Source: Chitinophaga parva (GTDB lineage Bacteria; Bacteroidota; Bacteroidia; Chitinophagales; Chitinophagaceae). Taken from it: a stretch of DNA of 64,000 nucleotides. Position 1 is the first letter of the stretch. The number at the start of each line of letters is the position of its first letter. Made by a program: the position numbers and the translations under genes. Shown here in pieces: positions 34,039 to 43,997 of the stretch. Below the pieces are notes generated by a model that ran no database searches, had not been told where the DNA came from, and saw only the letters and a list, made by a program, of their open reading frames with translations. The stretch spans positions 2,108,001-2,172,000 of the forward strand of contig NZ_QCYK01000002.1 in NCBI RefSeq assembly GCF_003071345.1, written 5' to 3'.

Positions 34039-35310
34039 ATGACCTGTCGCCTTGTATTAGTTTTTTCCTTGTTGTTTTGCTGTACCCGCAGCAGTGCCCA
34101 GCAGGCCGACACCCTGGCCCTGACATTGCCGGAGGCAGAACAACAACTCCTGCAAAAGAACATTCCCTTGCTGGCCCAGCGCTACAGCCTGGACTCTGCC
34201 AAGGCAGCGGAAGTTACCGCCAAACTGTGGGACAACCCCACGCTCTATCTGGAGAATGTGCTTTATAACCCCACCAACCACAAAGTACTTGACTTTTCTT
34301 CCGAAGGTGAACGCCAGGCCCAGTTGGCCCAGGTGTTTAAGATAGCCGGCCAGCGCAACAAAGCCGTGAAGGTGGCCCAGAGCGCATCCCGCATGACGGA
34401 GTACCAGTTCTACGACCTGCTCCGCACCCTGCGCTTCACCCTGCGCGATGATTTTTACCGCCTTTATTACGCAGAGCAATCCATCAACCTTTATGCGGAA
34501 CAGATCTCTTCCCTGCAAAAGATCCTGCACGCATTTGAAGACCAGTACAAACAAGGCAACGTATCGCTGAAAGACGTACTGCGCATCCGCTCCCTGCTCT
34601 ATGACCTGCAAAGCGATGAAGCCCAGGCCCACCAGGACCTGCAAGGTACCCTGAGCGACCTGCAGCAACTGCTGCGCATACCCGCCACCACGCCGGTAAA
34701 ACCCGTGCTGCCGGATGCTGCGCAAACCCCGCCCAATGTGGCCTCCTTCAGCTATCCGCAACTGCTGGACAGCGCCCGTGCTAACCGGTACGACCTGAAG
34801 ATTGCACAGGAGAATGTAAATTATAATGACCTGAACCTGCGCCTGCAACGCTCCCTGGCCGTGCCGGATGTTGCCGTGGGCCTCACATACGACCGCCAGG
34901 GCAACTTTGCGCCCAACTACAACGGTCTTTCCGTTTCCCTGCCCATCCCGCTGTGGAACCGTAACCAGGGTAATATCAAGATGGCCCACGCCACCCTGGA
35001 AGCCAGCAAGCTGCAGCTGCAAAGCTCCCAGGACCAGCTGGAACATGACGTGATGGACAGCTACCAGCAGGCCATCCGCACCCAGCAACTGCTGCAGCAG
35101 GTAGATCCCGCCTTTGCCAGCGACTACACCCACCTGCTGGGAGAAGTGCAAAAGAACTTCCAGGCCCACAACCTGAACCTGCTGGAGTTCATTGACCTGT
35201 ACGGCTCTTACCGCGAAACAGTGCTCAAGCTCAATAACCTCCGCTACAACGAGCTGCAGGCGCTGGAGAACGTGAACTTTGCCACCGGTACCACCATTTA
35301 CCAACTTTAA
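34039..35310 (+). CDS. TolC-family outer-membrane efflux protein (CusC/CzcC-like)
   Basis: A 423-residue outer-membrane channel with signal peptide ending at SSAQQ (about residue 21) and no lipobox Cys. Helical TolC-type repeats are visible: LTLPEAEQQLLQKN at the start and GLSVSLPIPLWNRNQGNI before the second helical bundle. It provides the exit duct of the tripartite pump encoded by the next two genes, 11 bp from the adaptor gene. The RND partner is of the heavy-metal class, so metal ions such as Cu, Zn, Co or Ni are likely cargo. Confidence 0.9.
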   Translation: MTCRLVLVFSLLFCCTRSSAQQADTLALTLPEAEQQLLQKNIPLLAQRYSLDSAKAAEVTAKLWDNPTLYLENVLYNPTNHKVLDFSSEGERQAQLAQVFKIAGQRNKAVKVAQSASRMTEYQFYDLLRTLRFTLRDDFYRLYYAEQSINLYAEQISSLQKILHAFEDQYKQGNVSLKDVLRIRSLLYDLQSDEAQAHQDLQGTLSDLQQLLRIPATTPVKPVLPDAAQTPPNVASFSYPQLLDSARANRYDLKIAQENVNYNDLNLRLQRSLAVPDVAVGLTYDRQGNFAPNYNGLSVSLPIPLWNRNQGNIKMAHATLEASKLQLQSSQDQLEHDVMDSYQQAIRTQQLLQQVDPAFASDYTHLLGEVQKNFQAHNLNLLEFIDLYGSYRETVLKLNNLRYNELQALENVNFATGTTIYQL

Positions 35311-35321
35311 AAAGAATTGTC

Positions 35322-36437
35322 ATGCCATATATTTTCAAGCAACGTATTGTTACTTCTGTTTTCGGTATCGGTCTGATGGCCGCTGCGCTCACGGCCTGCA
35401 CCTCTCATAAAACAGAGGAAAGCGGTGAGGAGCAGGGCTGGGTGCTCTCTGATTCCATGCTGCATACCCTGCGCATTGACACTGCCACCGCCCGCCCGGT
35501 GGAAAGCGAAATATCCCTCACGGGTAAGATCGCGCCCAATGAAGACGAAGTGGCCCGCATCTTCCCGATGGTGAGCGGCGTGGTTACTTCCATGAAAGCC
35601 CAATCCGGCGACCTGGTGAAAGCCGGTGAAACCCTGGCCGTGCTGCACTCCCCGGAAATGGCCGGCTACACGGCAGACCAAAGCGTGAACAAAAGCGCCC
35701 TGGCCACGGCAAAACGCAATCTCGATGTGGCTGAATCTTTTTATAAAAGCGGCCTGTCTTCGCAGAAGGAACTGGAAGAAGCCCGCGCAGAATATGCCAA
35801 AGCCGAAGCAGAACTGAACCGCGCTAACACGGTACTGTCTATCAACGGCGGCGGCAATGCCAAATCTGACTACCTCGTAAAATCTCCCATCACTGGTTTC
35901 GTGATCAGCCGTTCCGGTGCAGAGCATATGCAATGGCGCCCGGACAACACCGAGCCCATTTTTGTGATTGCCAACCTGCGCTCCGTGTGGGCCATGATCA
36001 ACGTATACGAATCTGACATTGCCAACGTGAAGGAAGGCGATAACGTGGCCATCACCACGCTGTCTTACCCCGACAAGATCTTCAACGGTAAAGTGCAGAA
36101 ATTGTATAACACACTGGATCCCGATAATAAAGTGATGAAAGCCCGCGTGAGCATTGACAACCCGGATTTCCTGCTGAAGCCTGAAATGTTTGTAAGTGTG
36201 AAGGCACAGCGCCACGCCGCCGCAGAAGGCGTGAGCATTCCCAGCCGTGGTATCATCTTCGATAACGATAAGCAATACGTGCTGGTGCTCACCCATGCAG
36301 AACCTAAGATAGCCATCCGTGAGATCACCGTGGCCCGCACCGTGGAAGACCGCGCATACATCAGCAGTGGCCTGAAGGAAGGCGATGAGGTGATCGCTTC
36401 CCGCCAGGTATTCATCTATGAGTCGCTGAAAAAGTAA
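35322..36437 (+). CDS. RND efflux periplasmic adaptor lipoprotein (CusB/CzcB-like)
   Basis: A 371-residue membrane-fusion protein with lipobox LTAC (Cys26). After the lipid anchor come a beta-barrel strand set, a biotinyl-lipoyl half (GVVTSMKAQSGDLVKAGETLAVLHS), a helical hairpin of ~100 residues, the second lipoyl half (IKSPITGFVIS-like LVKSPITGFVISRSGAEHM) and a C-terminal barrel (VPSRG-like SIPSRGIIFDNDKQYVLVL). It links the TolC channel to the RND pump. No His- or Met-rich metal-binding N-terminus is seen, so it does not resolve which metal is carried. Confidence 0.9.
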   Translation: MPYIFKQRIVTSVFGIGLMAAALTACTSHKTEESGEEQGWVLSDSMLHTLRIDTATARPVESEISLTGKIAPNEDEVARIFPMVSGVVTSMKAQSGDLVKAGETLAVLHSPEMAGYTADQSVNKSALATAKRNLDVAESFYKSGLSSQKELEEARAEYAKAEAELNRANTVLSINGGGNAKSDYLVKSPITGFVISRSGAEHMQWRPDNTEPIFVIANLRSVWAMINVYESDIANVKEGDNVAITTLSYPDKIFNGKVQKLYNTLDPDNKVMKARVSIDNPDFLLKPEMFVSVKAQRHAAAEGVSIPSRGIIFDNDKQYVLVLTHAEPKIAIREITVARTVEDRAYISSGLKEGDEVIASRQVFIYESLKK

Positions 36438-36509
36438 ATCGTTTGCCGCTGCGCGGAATGCAAATGCCTGTAGCGCCCATGGCGCACGGGCTTCAGAAAA
36501 CAATGCAAC

Positions 36510-39500
36510 ATGAACAAAGTCATTAAAGCCGTACTGGCGTTTTCGCTAAAAAATAAATACTTCGTTTTTGCGGCGGCGTTAGGCCTGGCGGTGTGGGGCT
36601 TCATCAGCTTCAACCAGATCGGGATAGACGCCTTCCCGGACGTAACCAATACCTCTGTCACCATCATCACCCAATGGCCGGGCCGCTCCGCGGAAGAAGT
36701 GGAGAAATTTGTGACCCGCCCCATTGAGATCGCTATGAACCGCGACCAGGGCAAGACCAGCATCCGCTCTTCTTCGCTCTTTGGTCTGTCTGTGGTGAAA
36801 GTGATCTTTGACGATGATATCAACGACGCCTTTGCGCGGGTGCAGGTAAATAATAACCTGCCCTCGGCTGATCTGCCGGATGGCGCTGACCCCGAAATTG
36901 AGCCGCCCTATGGCCCTACCGGTGAGATCTTCCGCTATACCCTGGCCAGCAACAAGCTGTCTACCCAGGAGCTGAAAACCGTGCAGGACTGGGTGGTAGA
37001 GCGCAACCTGCTTTCCGTGCCCGGTGTGGCAGACATCGTGAGCTTTGGTGGTTCTGTAAAAGCCTACCAGGTAACCATGGATCCCGGGAAGGCGGTGCAG
37101 TACAATATTTCCGCCAAGGAAATGTTTGAAGCCCTGAGCAAGAGCAACGTGAACGTGGGCGGCGATGTGATCGTGAAGAATGGCCAGGCCTACGTGGTAC
37201 GCGGTATCGGTATCCTGAACAGCGTAGACGAGATCAAGAACGTAATTATAGACAATATCAATGGCACGCCTATCCTGGTAAAGGACGTGGCGGAAGTATC
37301 CATCAGCAGCCTGCCCCGCCTGGGCCAGGTGGGCCGTGATAAAGATAATGACGTGGTGGAAGGCATCGTGGTTATGCGTAAAGGCGAAAACCCGTCAAAC
37401 GTGATCGATGCGCTGAAACTGAAGGTGAATGAGCTGAATGAAAAGATCCTGCCGGACGATGTAAAGATCAAGCCTTTCTATAACCGCGAAGACCTGATCC
37501 ACTTTGCATTGCACACGGTGATCCACAATATGCTGGAAGGTATCATCTTCGTGACGGTGATCGTATTCCTGTTCATGGCAGACTGGCGCACTACGCTGAT
37601 CGTAGGCCTTATCATCCCGCTGGCGCTGTTGTTTGCGTTTGTGTGTATGAAGCTGAAGGGCATGTCTGCCAACCTGCTGTCGATGGGGGCGATAGACTTC
37701 GGTATCATCATTGACGGGGCCGTGGTGATGGTGGAAGGCATCTTCGTAATGCTGGACCACCGGGCACACAAGGAGGGCATGGAGAAATTCAACAAGCTGA
37801 GTAAACTGGGCATGATCCGCAAGGCCAGCCTGGTGAATGGTAAGGGGATCTTCTTTGCCAAGATGATCATCATCACTGGTTTGCTGCCCATCTTCACCTT
37901 TGAGAAAGTAGAAGGTAAGATGTTCTCCCCGCTGGCATGGACCCTGGGCTTTGCGCTGCTGGGCGCACTCATTCTTACGTTTACGTTAGTGCCGGCACTG
38001 GCCAGCGTTTTACTGCGCAAGAATGTAAAAGAAAAAGAAACATTCTTTATCCGTTTCATACACCGCACGGTGCTGGGCACGTTCAACCGCAGCTTCCGCA
38101 ACCGCAAGGTGGTATTCCCTGTGGCCATGGTGGTATTGGGCATTGGCCTGTACTGTTTCTCCTTCCTGGGTACGGAGTTCCTGCCCCAGCTCAATGAAGG
38201 CGCCATCTATATCCGCGCTACCGGCCCGCTGAGCACTTCCCTGGATGAATCCGTGAAGCTGGCAAACGTGATCCGCAGGCGCCTGGGTGAGTTCCCCGAA
38301 GTAAAACAGGTAATGTCGCAAACCGGCCGCCCGAACGATGGTACCGATGCTACCGGCTTCTACAACATGGAGTTCCACGTAGATATCTACCCGCAGGACG
38401 ATTGGAAAAGCAAGATCTCCAAGCAGGAACTGATAGACCGCATGAACAAGCGCCTCTCTGACCTGCCGGGTATTTCCCTGAATTTCTCCCAGCCGATCAC
38501 GGACAACGTGGAAGAAGCCGTATCCGGCGTAAAAGGTTCCATCGTGGTGAAGCTGTTTGGAGATGACTTCAAGATCGTCGAGGAGAAAGAAGATTCCATC
38601 CAGGCTATCCTGGCCAAAGTGCCTGGTATAGCAGACCTGGGCATCCTGCGCAACCTGGGGCAGCCCGAATTGCGCATCAACCTGGACCAGCAAAAGATGG
38701 CACTCTATGGCGTAACTACCGAAGATGCAAACAGCGTAGTGGAAATGGCGATCGGTGGTAAATCCGCTACCAAGATCTATGAAGGGGAGCGTTATTTTGA
38801 CCTGCGCATCCGCTACCCGGAAGCGTTCCGGGAAGATGAGAACGCGATCGGCAGCCTGATGGTACCCACCATCCGTGGCAATAAGATCCCGCTGAAAGAA
38901 ATTGCGGATATCCAGCACGTGCTGGGCCCCAGCATGATCTACCGCGATAAGCATGCACGTTATGGCGCCATCAAGTTCTCCGTACGTGGGCGCGATATGG
39001 GTAGCACCATTGCGGAAGCGCAGTCCAAGGTGAATGCGGCCATCCATATTCCCAAAGGTTATTCCCTGGAGTGGGCCGGCGATTTCGAAAACCAGCAGCG
39101 CGCTACCAAACGCCTGACGCAGGTGGTGCCCATTTCCCTGCTGCTGATCTTCCTGATCCTTTACATTTTGTTCGGCTCATTTAAAGATGCAGGCCTGGTG
39201 CTGATCAACGTGCCGTTTGCGATCATTGGCGGTATCTTCTCCATCTGGATCACGGGCATCAACTTCAGTATCTCCGGTGGTATCGGGTTCATCGCCTTGT
39301 TTGGTATTTGTGTGCAGAACGGGGTGATCCTGCTGTCGCGCTTTAAGGAGAACATGCGCACCATGCACATGACGGATGACAATGACCTGCAAACCGCCAT
39401 CCGTGAGGGTGTGGAGGCCTTGATCCGCCCGATTATCATGACGGCGATGATGGCTGCCATCGGGTTGCTGCCGGCTGCTATCAGCCATGGCATTGGTTCA

Positions 39501-39644
39501 GAAACGGCAAGACCGCTGGCCCGCGTAGTGATCGGTGGGTTGATCACGAACTCCATCTTTGTGCTGTTCGTGTTCCCGATCGTATTTTATTGGAGCTACC
39601 GGCACGTGGTAAAGGATAATGACCCTGCCACTGCTGCTAAATAA
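36510..39644 (+). CDS. Heavy-metal efflux RND transporter (CusA/CzcA family)
   Basis: A 1044-residue inner-membrane proton-antiport pump with 12 helices and two large periplasmic loops. The family signature DFGIIIDGAVVMVEG in TM4 carries the acidic proton-relay residues, and GIDAFPDVTNTSVTI begins the N-terminal loop as in CzcA/CusA. The heavy-metal RND class is clear; Cu/Ag (CusA) versus Zn/Co/Cd (CzcA) is not decided here. It lies 72 bp after the adaptor gene and is followed by a strong terminator, so the operon is TolC-adaptor-RND with no regulator attached. Confidence 0.93.
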   Translation: MNKVIKAVLAFSLKNKYFVFAAALGLAVWGFISFNQIGIDAFPDVTNTSVTIITQWPGRSAEEVEKFVTRPIEIAMNRDQGKTSIRSSSLFGLSVVKVIFDDDINDAFARVQVNNNLPSADLPDGADPEIEPPYGPTGEIFRYTLASNKLSTQELKTVQDWVVERNLLSVPGVADIVSFGGSVKAYQVTMDPGKAVQYNISAKEMFEALSKSNVNVGGDVIVKNGQAYVVRGIGILNSVDEIKNVIIDNINGTPILVKDVAEVSISSLPRLGQVGRDKDNDVVEGIVVMRKGENPSNVIDALKLKVNELNEKILPDDVKIKPFYNREDLIHFALHTVIHNMLEGIIFVTVIVFLFMADWRTTLIVGLIIPLALLFAFVCMKLKGMSANLLSMGAIDFGIIIDGAVVMVEGIFVMLDHRAHKEGMEKFNKLSKLGMIRKASLVNGKGIFFAKMIIITGLLPIFTFEKVEGKMFSPLAWTLGFALLGALILTFTLVPALASVLLRKNVKEKETFFIRFIHRTVLGTFNRSFRNRKVVFPVAMVVLGIGLYCFSFLGTEFLPQLNEGAIYIRATGPLSTSLDESVKLANVIRRRLGEFPEVKQVMSQTGRPNDGTDATGFYNMEFHVDIYPQDDWKSKISKQELIDRMNKRLSDLPGISLNFSQPITDNVEEAVSGVKGSIVVKLFGDDFKIVEEKEDSIQAILAKVPGIADLGILRNLGQPELRINLDQQKMALYGVTTEDANSVVEMAIGGKSATKIYEGERYFDLRIRYPEAFREDENAIGSLMVPTIRGNKIPLKEIADIQHVLGPSMIYRDKHARYGAIKFSVRGRDMGSTIAEAQSKVNAAIHIPKGYSLEWAGDFENQQRATKRLTQVVPISLLLIFLILYILFGSFKDAGLVLINVPFAIIGGIFSIWITGINFSISGGIGFIALFGICVQNGVILLSRFKENMRTMHMTDDNDLQTAIREGVEALIRPIIMTAMMAAIGLLPAAISHGIGSETARPLARVVIGGLITNSIFVLFVFPIVFYWSYRHVVKDNDPATAAK

Positions 39645-39664
39645 AAATAACTGGTTAGATGTAA

Positions 39665-39691
39665 AGAGGGCGCCCACACAGGACGCCCTCT
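39665..39691 (+). terminator. Intrinsic terminator of the efflux operon
   Basis: AGAGGGCG pairs with CGCCCTCT over 8 bp, extended by further inner pairs, and TTTTATTTTA follows. It lies 20 bp after the RND stop. Confidence 0.8.
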
Positions 39692-39731
39692 TTTATTTTA
39701 CAATCTGTTTTTGAAAGTATTCACGATTGTC

Positions 39732-40865
39732 TCAGATCTCCTCCGTTTTTTCTATTGTTCCATCTGCCTCCAGGTTTGTTCTGTCCACCGGTACTGGCTG
39801 CAGGTGCGATTTTTTAGGATGGGGCATATCACCCAGCAGGATGGCCCAGGCGCTCAGGTAATCGATGCGCTCAAAGATGATCTTCATGATGGCAATAAGG
39901 GGAATGGCCAGGAACATGCCGGAAATGCCCCACAGCATGTTGCCCAGCACCACGCCGATGATGGTCACAAGGGCATTGATCTTCACCTTGGAGCCTACAA
40001 TGCGGGGCAGCAGTACGTTGGAATCAACCAGGTGCACCAGGAACAGGGCCAGCCCTACCTGCACGGCGCCAAGAAGGTTGCCGGTGGTAAGGGTTACGAT
40101 CATGCTGATCACGATGGCGGTAAAGATGCCCAGGTAAGGTACCAGGTTAAAGATGGCCGCCATGATGCCCAGCAGCAGGCCGTATCGCAGTCCCAGTACG
40201 GCAAACAAGGCACAGTTCAGGATGGCGACGATCAGCATTTCCAGCATCAGGCCACTCACATAGCTTTTAATGATGTAGCGCGTTTGCGCCACAATGTCCA
40301 GCAGCTTGTCGCGGTGCTGCTCTTTGATCAGCTTTACCAGGAAGGAGAGCAGGAGGGTACGGTATAACAATAAAAAGAAAGCATACAACATGACAAATAC
40401 GCAGAACACCAGCAGGCTGCCAATGGAGAACACGGTGGAGCTGATAAACGTAGTGGCAGATCCCAAAGTGCCCATGGCCAGTTTTTCCACGTAGTTGGTC
40501 TGCCGCGCCACATCGATCCTGAAATGCCGCCACACCCATTGCTGGCTGCTGTACACGGAGCGCATAAGCTGTTTTTGCAGCAGCGGGAAGTCAGATGCGA
40601 AGGATGACATCTGTGCCCCCAGGAGCGTAAAAACAGCAGCCAGTAACAGCACAAAGGCAAACACGGAGACGAGGGCGGCCAGCCACCTTGGCCAGCCTTT
40701 GTGCTCCAGGAAGCTGGCAAAGGGCAGCAGCATGATGGCCAGCAGGAATGCAAAGACCAGCGGCACAATAATGCTCTGGCCCATATGGGCTATAAAGATG
40801 ATCAGGATAATGGATAATAATGTGTAGGTAAGTCGGGCATTGAATGGGAGCCTTACTTCGTTCAT
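39732..40865 (-). CDS. AI-2E family transporter (PerM-like)
   Basis: A 377-residue membrane protein of the AI-2E/PerM family with about seven helices: N-terminal helices from LLSIILIIFIAHMGQSIIVP, a soluble loop ~70-160, and a conserved C-terminal half with PYLGIFTAIVISMIVTLTTG and IVGSKVKINALVTIIGVVLGNMLWGISGMFLAIPLIAI. The ATG at 40865 (MNEVRLPFNARL) is chosen; an in-frame start 60 bp upstream would add an unusual hydrophobic extension. Family members export diverse solutes; the AI-2 role holds only for TqsA. The substrate is unknown. Confidence 0.88.
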   Translation of the reverse strand: MNEVRLPFNARLTYTLLSIILIIFIAHMGQSIIVPLVFAFLLAIMLLPFASFLEHKGWPRWLAALVSVFAFVLLLAAVFTLLGAQMSSFASDFPLLQKQLMRSVYSSQQWVWRHFRIDVARQTNYVEKLAMGTLGSATTFISSTVFSIGSLLVFCVFVMLYAFFLLLYRTLLLSFLVKLIKEQHRDKLLDIVAQTRYIIKSYVSGLMLEMLIVAILNCALFAVLGLRYGLLLGIMAAIFNLVPYLGIFTAIVISMIVTLTTGNLLGAVQVGLALFLVHLVDSNVLLPRIVGSKVKINALVTIIGVVLGNMLWGISGMFLAIPLIAIMKIIFERIDYLSAWAILLGDMPHPKKSHLQPVPVDRTNLEADGTIEKTEEI

Positions 40866-40985
40866 AAAGTGTAATTGGAGAATGATTGTAACAGCACTGA
40901 CGGAAAATACGAATAAAAAAGCCATTGGCCCGGGGAAAACCGTCCAATGGCAGATTTACAATATCTGTGCCGTTTGCCCGGGTTG

Positions 40986-41891
40986 CTACACTACCGGTAC
41001 GTTCAGTTCGTACGTGCCGGGGCGGAGAATGCCCAGGAAAAAGTTGTTGCTGCTCATCTTATAATACCCTTCGGTGTGGATGCGCTCTATAAGCCCGTAC
41101 AGCTGCATGCCGGCCACCACGAAATTGGTTTGCACTGTTACCTGCAGGTAGCGGCCCGCTGGCAGCTCCTTGGTCAACAGGCGGTCCGGGTAAGTGGAGA
41201 GGATGTATTGGTGCGCGGCCAGTTCGTTCAGGGGCACCAGCAGGCCAAAGAACATATAAAGTTGTTCGTAGTGGGTCACGGGTACGGAATCCAGCGTGCC
41301 GGTGATCACACGGGCATTGGGCACCTGGATCTTTTCCAGCATTTCATGAAAGCGCTGGTCGTACTGCGGCACGCCCTGGACCAGCTGCCCGATGGGATCA
41401 TTTTCCCGGGGCACCAGGTCATAGTATAAAATAAAAGCCGGCAGGTTCACTTCCTGCACGATCTGGTTTTCGAAAAAAGGCTGCGTGGTAGGCGCCACTT
41501 TGCTGGCAGTGAGGTGCAGGGTGCGCTTTTCGTTCTGTAACTGGGGCAGGCGGCGGAAGTCTGTAGCGGAGGATGAAAAATGGTTGGCAAATGCTTTTGA
41601 GAAAGAGGCTTTAGTAGCATAGCCACAGCGTTCACCTACCTCGCTGATGTTATATCCACCGTAACGCAGCATGGCAGCAGCTACTTCCAGCCGGTGGCGT
41701 TTGAGATAATGCCCGTAAGGTTCTCCTGTAAGTTTCTCAAATACGTGATAAAAATGAGAATAGGACATGAACAGGTGCGAAGCCGCATCTTTCAGGGTGA
41801 TTGGCTCTGCCAGATGGTTGTCGGCATAGCAGATCGCTTTATATACTACCTCCCAATGCTGTTGTAATGTACTGGGCTTAACGCTCCCCAT
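40986..41891 (-). CDS. AraC-family regulator with GyrI-like effector domain
   Basis: A 301-residue regulator. Unusually for AraC proteins but normal for the Rob/GyrI branch, the DNA-binding part is N-terminal: two helix-turn-helix units at ~18-115 (PITLKDAASHLFMSYSHFYHVFEKL and NISEVGERCGYATKASFSKAFANHF). Residues ~150-301 form an effector-binding GyrI-like domain. It is 120 bp downstream of the AI-2E start and in the same direction, upstream of it in transcription, so it might be co-transcribed. Ligand and targets are unknown. Confidence 0.85.
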   Translation of the reverse strand: MGSVKPSTLQQHWEVVYKAICYADNHLAEPITLKDAASHLFMSYSHFYHVFEKLTGEPYGHYLKRHRLEVAAAMLRYGGYNISEVGERCGYATKASFSKAFANHFSSSATDFRRLPQLQNEKRTLHLTASKVAPTTQPFFENQIVQEVNLPAFILYYDLVPRENDPIGQLVQGVPQYDQRFHEMLEKIQVPNARVITGTLDSVPVTHYEQLYMFFGLLVPLNELAAHQYILSTYPDRLLTKELPAGRYLQVTVQTNFVVAGMQLYGLIERIHTEGYYKMSSNNFFLGILRPGTYELNVPVV

Positions 41892-42555
41892 ATGGATTCG
41901 ATTTGCGTGATGTCGTACGTTGATTGCAGCGCATAAATTTGACCGATGAAACCTGGCAACGAAACAAACTGGTTGATGGACCCGGGGTTATTTGATAATC
42001 TCCTTTACAAATTAAACATATTGGAATCAAATAATAAAACAAAAACAATATGTGTCAAGGTAACTATATGTCATTATTTATATGTTTCCTGGTTGTCAAT
42101 TCCATCCTTTTTTATGCCCGGTTTAGCTAAAATGGGCCACCACGGCCTGCTGATACCGGTTTAGCCCCGGGAAGACCTGCCGGCACTGCCGGAAGGCCGA
42201 CTGGCTACAGGGAAATGATAATTCGCTAAACCGGACAACTTTTTCGCTATTACAAGTATAGTAAAAAATAATCTATTAAATAATAATTAAATAAAATAAA
42301 ATAACAATGTTTTTGCGGATACCGCCACAGCGCGGTATTTCAGCACCCGGGAGACCACCTTGCCACGGGGCGATGGGCGCAAAAACCGGGATCTTCATTT
42401 CCAAACCGTTTATAAAAACCGCTAAAACGGCTCCTGCCCATCCTGTTTTTGAACGTGAATTATTTTAATTTTGCAGCGGGCTGTGCTACTATACTTTTTT
42501 GTGGAAAAAGACGTTTATTAAGGCAGTCAGCCATATCACGCTAAATTGATACTCC
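41892..42555. other. Long AT-rich non-coding region
   Basis: These 664 bases carry no supported gene. A 72-codon frame at 41946-42164 has no start context, no family and no neighbours. A stretch of almost pure A and T (42259-42307), a small hairpin CCGGCA/TGCCGG near 42180-42192, and the promoter element at 42466 are the only visible structures. Confidence 0.5.
42466..42473 (+). promoter_or_regulatory. Bacteroidota -7 element (TAATTTTG)
   Basis: An exact TAnnTTTG match, 82 bp before the DUF6089 start. A TTTG at 42448-42451 lies nearer than the normal -33 spacing. Confidence 0.4.
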
Positions 42556-43416
42556 TTGAAGAAGTTTCCCCTTTTACTCCTGTTATTGATAATGATGTCC
42601 GGCGCCACGTATGCACAATACTGGCAGGGCGGTATATTCCTGGGTGCGGCCAATTATAGTGGCGACCTGGTACAGAAGCGGGTGGATTTCCGCTATACCG
42701 GTATTGCGGCGGGCCTGCTCATCAAGCGGGATTTCAACCCGCATTTTACACTGCGCGCTTCGCTTACTTACGGGCGTGTATCCGGAGCCGATAGTACCAA
42801 TACAGCAAAAGACCTGGTGGCACGCAACCTGAGTTTCCGTTCTCCCATCTGGGAAGGTGCGGTGATCGCGGAAGGCAACCTGCTGGATATAGACGATAAA
42901 GGTTTTACACCGTACGCATTTGCCGGTATAGGCCTGTTTAGCTTTTACCCGAGCACGCGCATGGCAAATGGCAACTGGGTATCGCTACGCCGTTATTCTA
43001 CCGAAGGCGAAGGCCTGCCGCAGTACCCGGACCGTTCCATGTACAACCTGGTATCGGTGTCTATCCCGTTTGGGGTAGGTTTTAAATGGAATGTAACGGA
43101 CCATATTCAAATGGGTATAGAAGTAGGGCTGCGCAAAACGTTCACGGATTATATTGATGATGTGAGCAAGGGCTACGTGGATCAGAACACCCTGATCCTG
43201 GAAAGAGGCACCACTGCGGCGAAGCTGGCTTACCGCGGCGATGAATTGACGAAGAATGGTACGCCCGGCACCTATCCACCGGATGGCTTCCCCCGTGGTA
43301 ATCCCAAGCAAAAGGACTGGTACAGCTTCTCCGGCCTTACCGTTACCTACCGTTTTGGTGGAGGCGGGTCCGGCAGGTGGGGCAAGCAAAAGGTATCCAC
43401 CTGTCCTAAGTTTTAA
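42556..43416 (+). CDS. DUF6089-family outer-membrane beta-barrel protein
   Basis: A 286-residue exported protein; signal peptide LKKFPLLLLLLIMMSGATYAQ, starting at TTG. The mature part begins with GGIFLGAANYSGDLVQKR, a hallmark of DUF6089, and has amphipathic strands (FTLRASLTYGRVSGAD, YAFAGIGLFSFYP, FGVGFKWNVTDHIQMGIEVGLRKTF). These proteins are small OmpW-like barrels common in Bacteroidota; the family function is not established. The C-terminal ~20 residues are Gly- and Ser-rich. Confidence 0.8.
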   Translation: MKKFPLLLLLLIMMSGATYAQYWQGGIFLGAANYSGDLVQKRVDFRYTGIAAGLLIKRDFNPHFTLRASLTYGRVSGADSTNTAKDLVARNLSFRSPIWEGAVIAEGNLLDIDDKGFTPYAFAGIGLFSFYPSTRMANGNWVSLRRYSTEGEGLPQYPDRSMYNLVSVSIPFGVGFKWNVTDHIQMGIEVGLRKTFTDYIDDVSKGYVDQNTLILERGTTAAKLAYRGDELTKNGTPGTYPPDGFPRGNPKQKDWYSFSGLTVTYRFGGGGSGRWGKQKVSTCPKF

Positions 43417-43727
43417 ACACGGGTAACACCTGGAAGTACAGCAAATTATCCATATTATATAAGGGAAGGGCCGGCCACCAGCTGGTCCTTTTTCGTTAAC
43501 ACTGGTTAACAGCATTTAACCTTTTATAACGTGCTTTTAAGCCGGATTTAAGTGCCGTTATTTCAATTGGCATGCTTTTGGAATATTGCTAGACAACGAC
43601 AGGAAAACAGAAATGCGAGATCGGCTGAAAGTCTTTACCAGCGCAGAAATCGCGGAGATAGTAAGTGTTAGGGTCAACTTTCAGAACGTCGCATTTATCC
43701 TGTTGTAATTCCTTTAAAACTGAAAAC
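43417..43727. other. Non-coding interval
   Basis: This 311-base gap contains the terminator at 43466-43490 and then a purine-rich leader with no supported gene. The last ~130 bases presumably hold the promoter of the Pro/His-rich gene, but no clear TAnnTTTG was found. Confidence 0.4.
43466..43490 (+). terminator. Hairpin terminator after the DUF6089 gene
   Basis: AAGGGCC pairs with GGTCCTT (one G-U pair) around an 11-nt loop that itself contains ACCAGCTGGT, and TTT follows. Confidence 0.5.
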
Positions 43728-43997
43728 ATGAAGCGCTTATTGATCATTGCAGGTATCCTGTTACTGGGGGCCGTAGCCAGCCAGGCACAGGGTAGGCCGC
43801 CGGTACCGCCGCATCCCCCGGGATTGCCCGCGCCGCCTCCGCCGCCACCGCACCCGCCGTTACCTCCGCATCCGCCTTTGCCGCCGCACCCTCACCCGGG
43901 GCATCCGCCAAGGCCCCCGCATCCGCCGGTACCGCATCATCATCATCATCATTACCATCACCCGCATCATAAGCCGGTGCGTCATTATCACCACTAG
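43728..43997 (+). CDS. Secreted proline/histidine-rich low-complexity protein
   Basis: An 89-residue exported protein. The ATG at 43728 gives a normal signal peptide (MKRLLIIAGILLLGAVASQAQ). Nearly all of the ~68 mature residues are Pro and His, with a few Leu, Gly, Arg, Lys and Tyr: tandem PPHPPLPPHPPLP-type units, then six consecutive His, HYHHPHH and a C-terminal HYHH. Such a segment would bind Zn, Cu or Ni, but this is inference from composition. It is followed 84 bp later by another low-complexity secreted protein. No family was recognised. Confidence 0.7.
   Translation: MKRLLIIAGILLLGAVASQAQGRPPVPPHPPGLPAPPPPPPHPPLPPHPPLPPHPHPGHPPRPPHPPVPHHHHHHYHHPHHKPVRHYHH

Noticed and set aside
25000..39644. 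Metal-responsive two-component system controlling the efflux operon
   Set aside because: The regulator pair is 7 kb away with unrelated genes between, and no binding site was identified; kept only as a possibility.
41946..42164. 72-codon open frame in the long gap
   Set aside because: No ribosome-binding site, no recognised family and no conserved pattern; likely chance.
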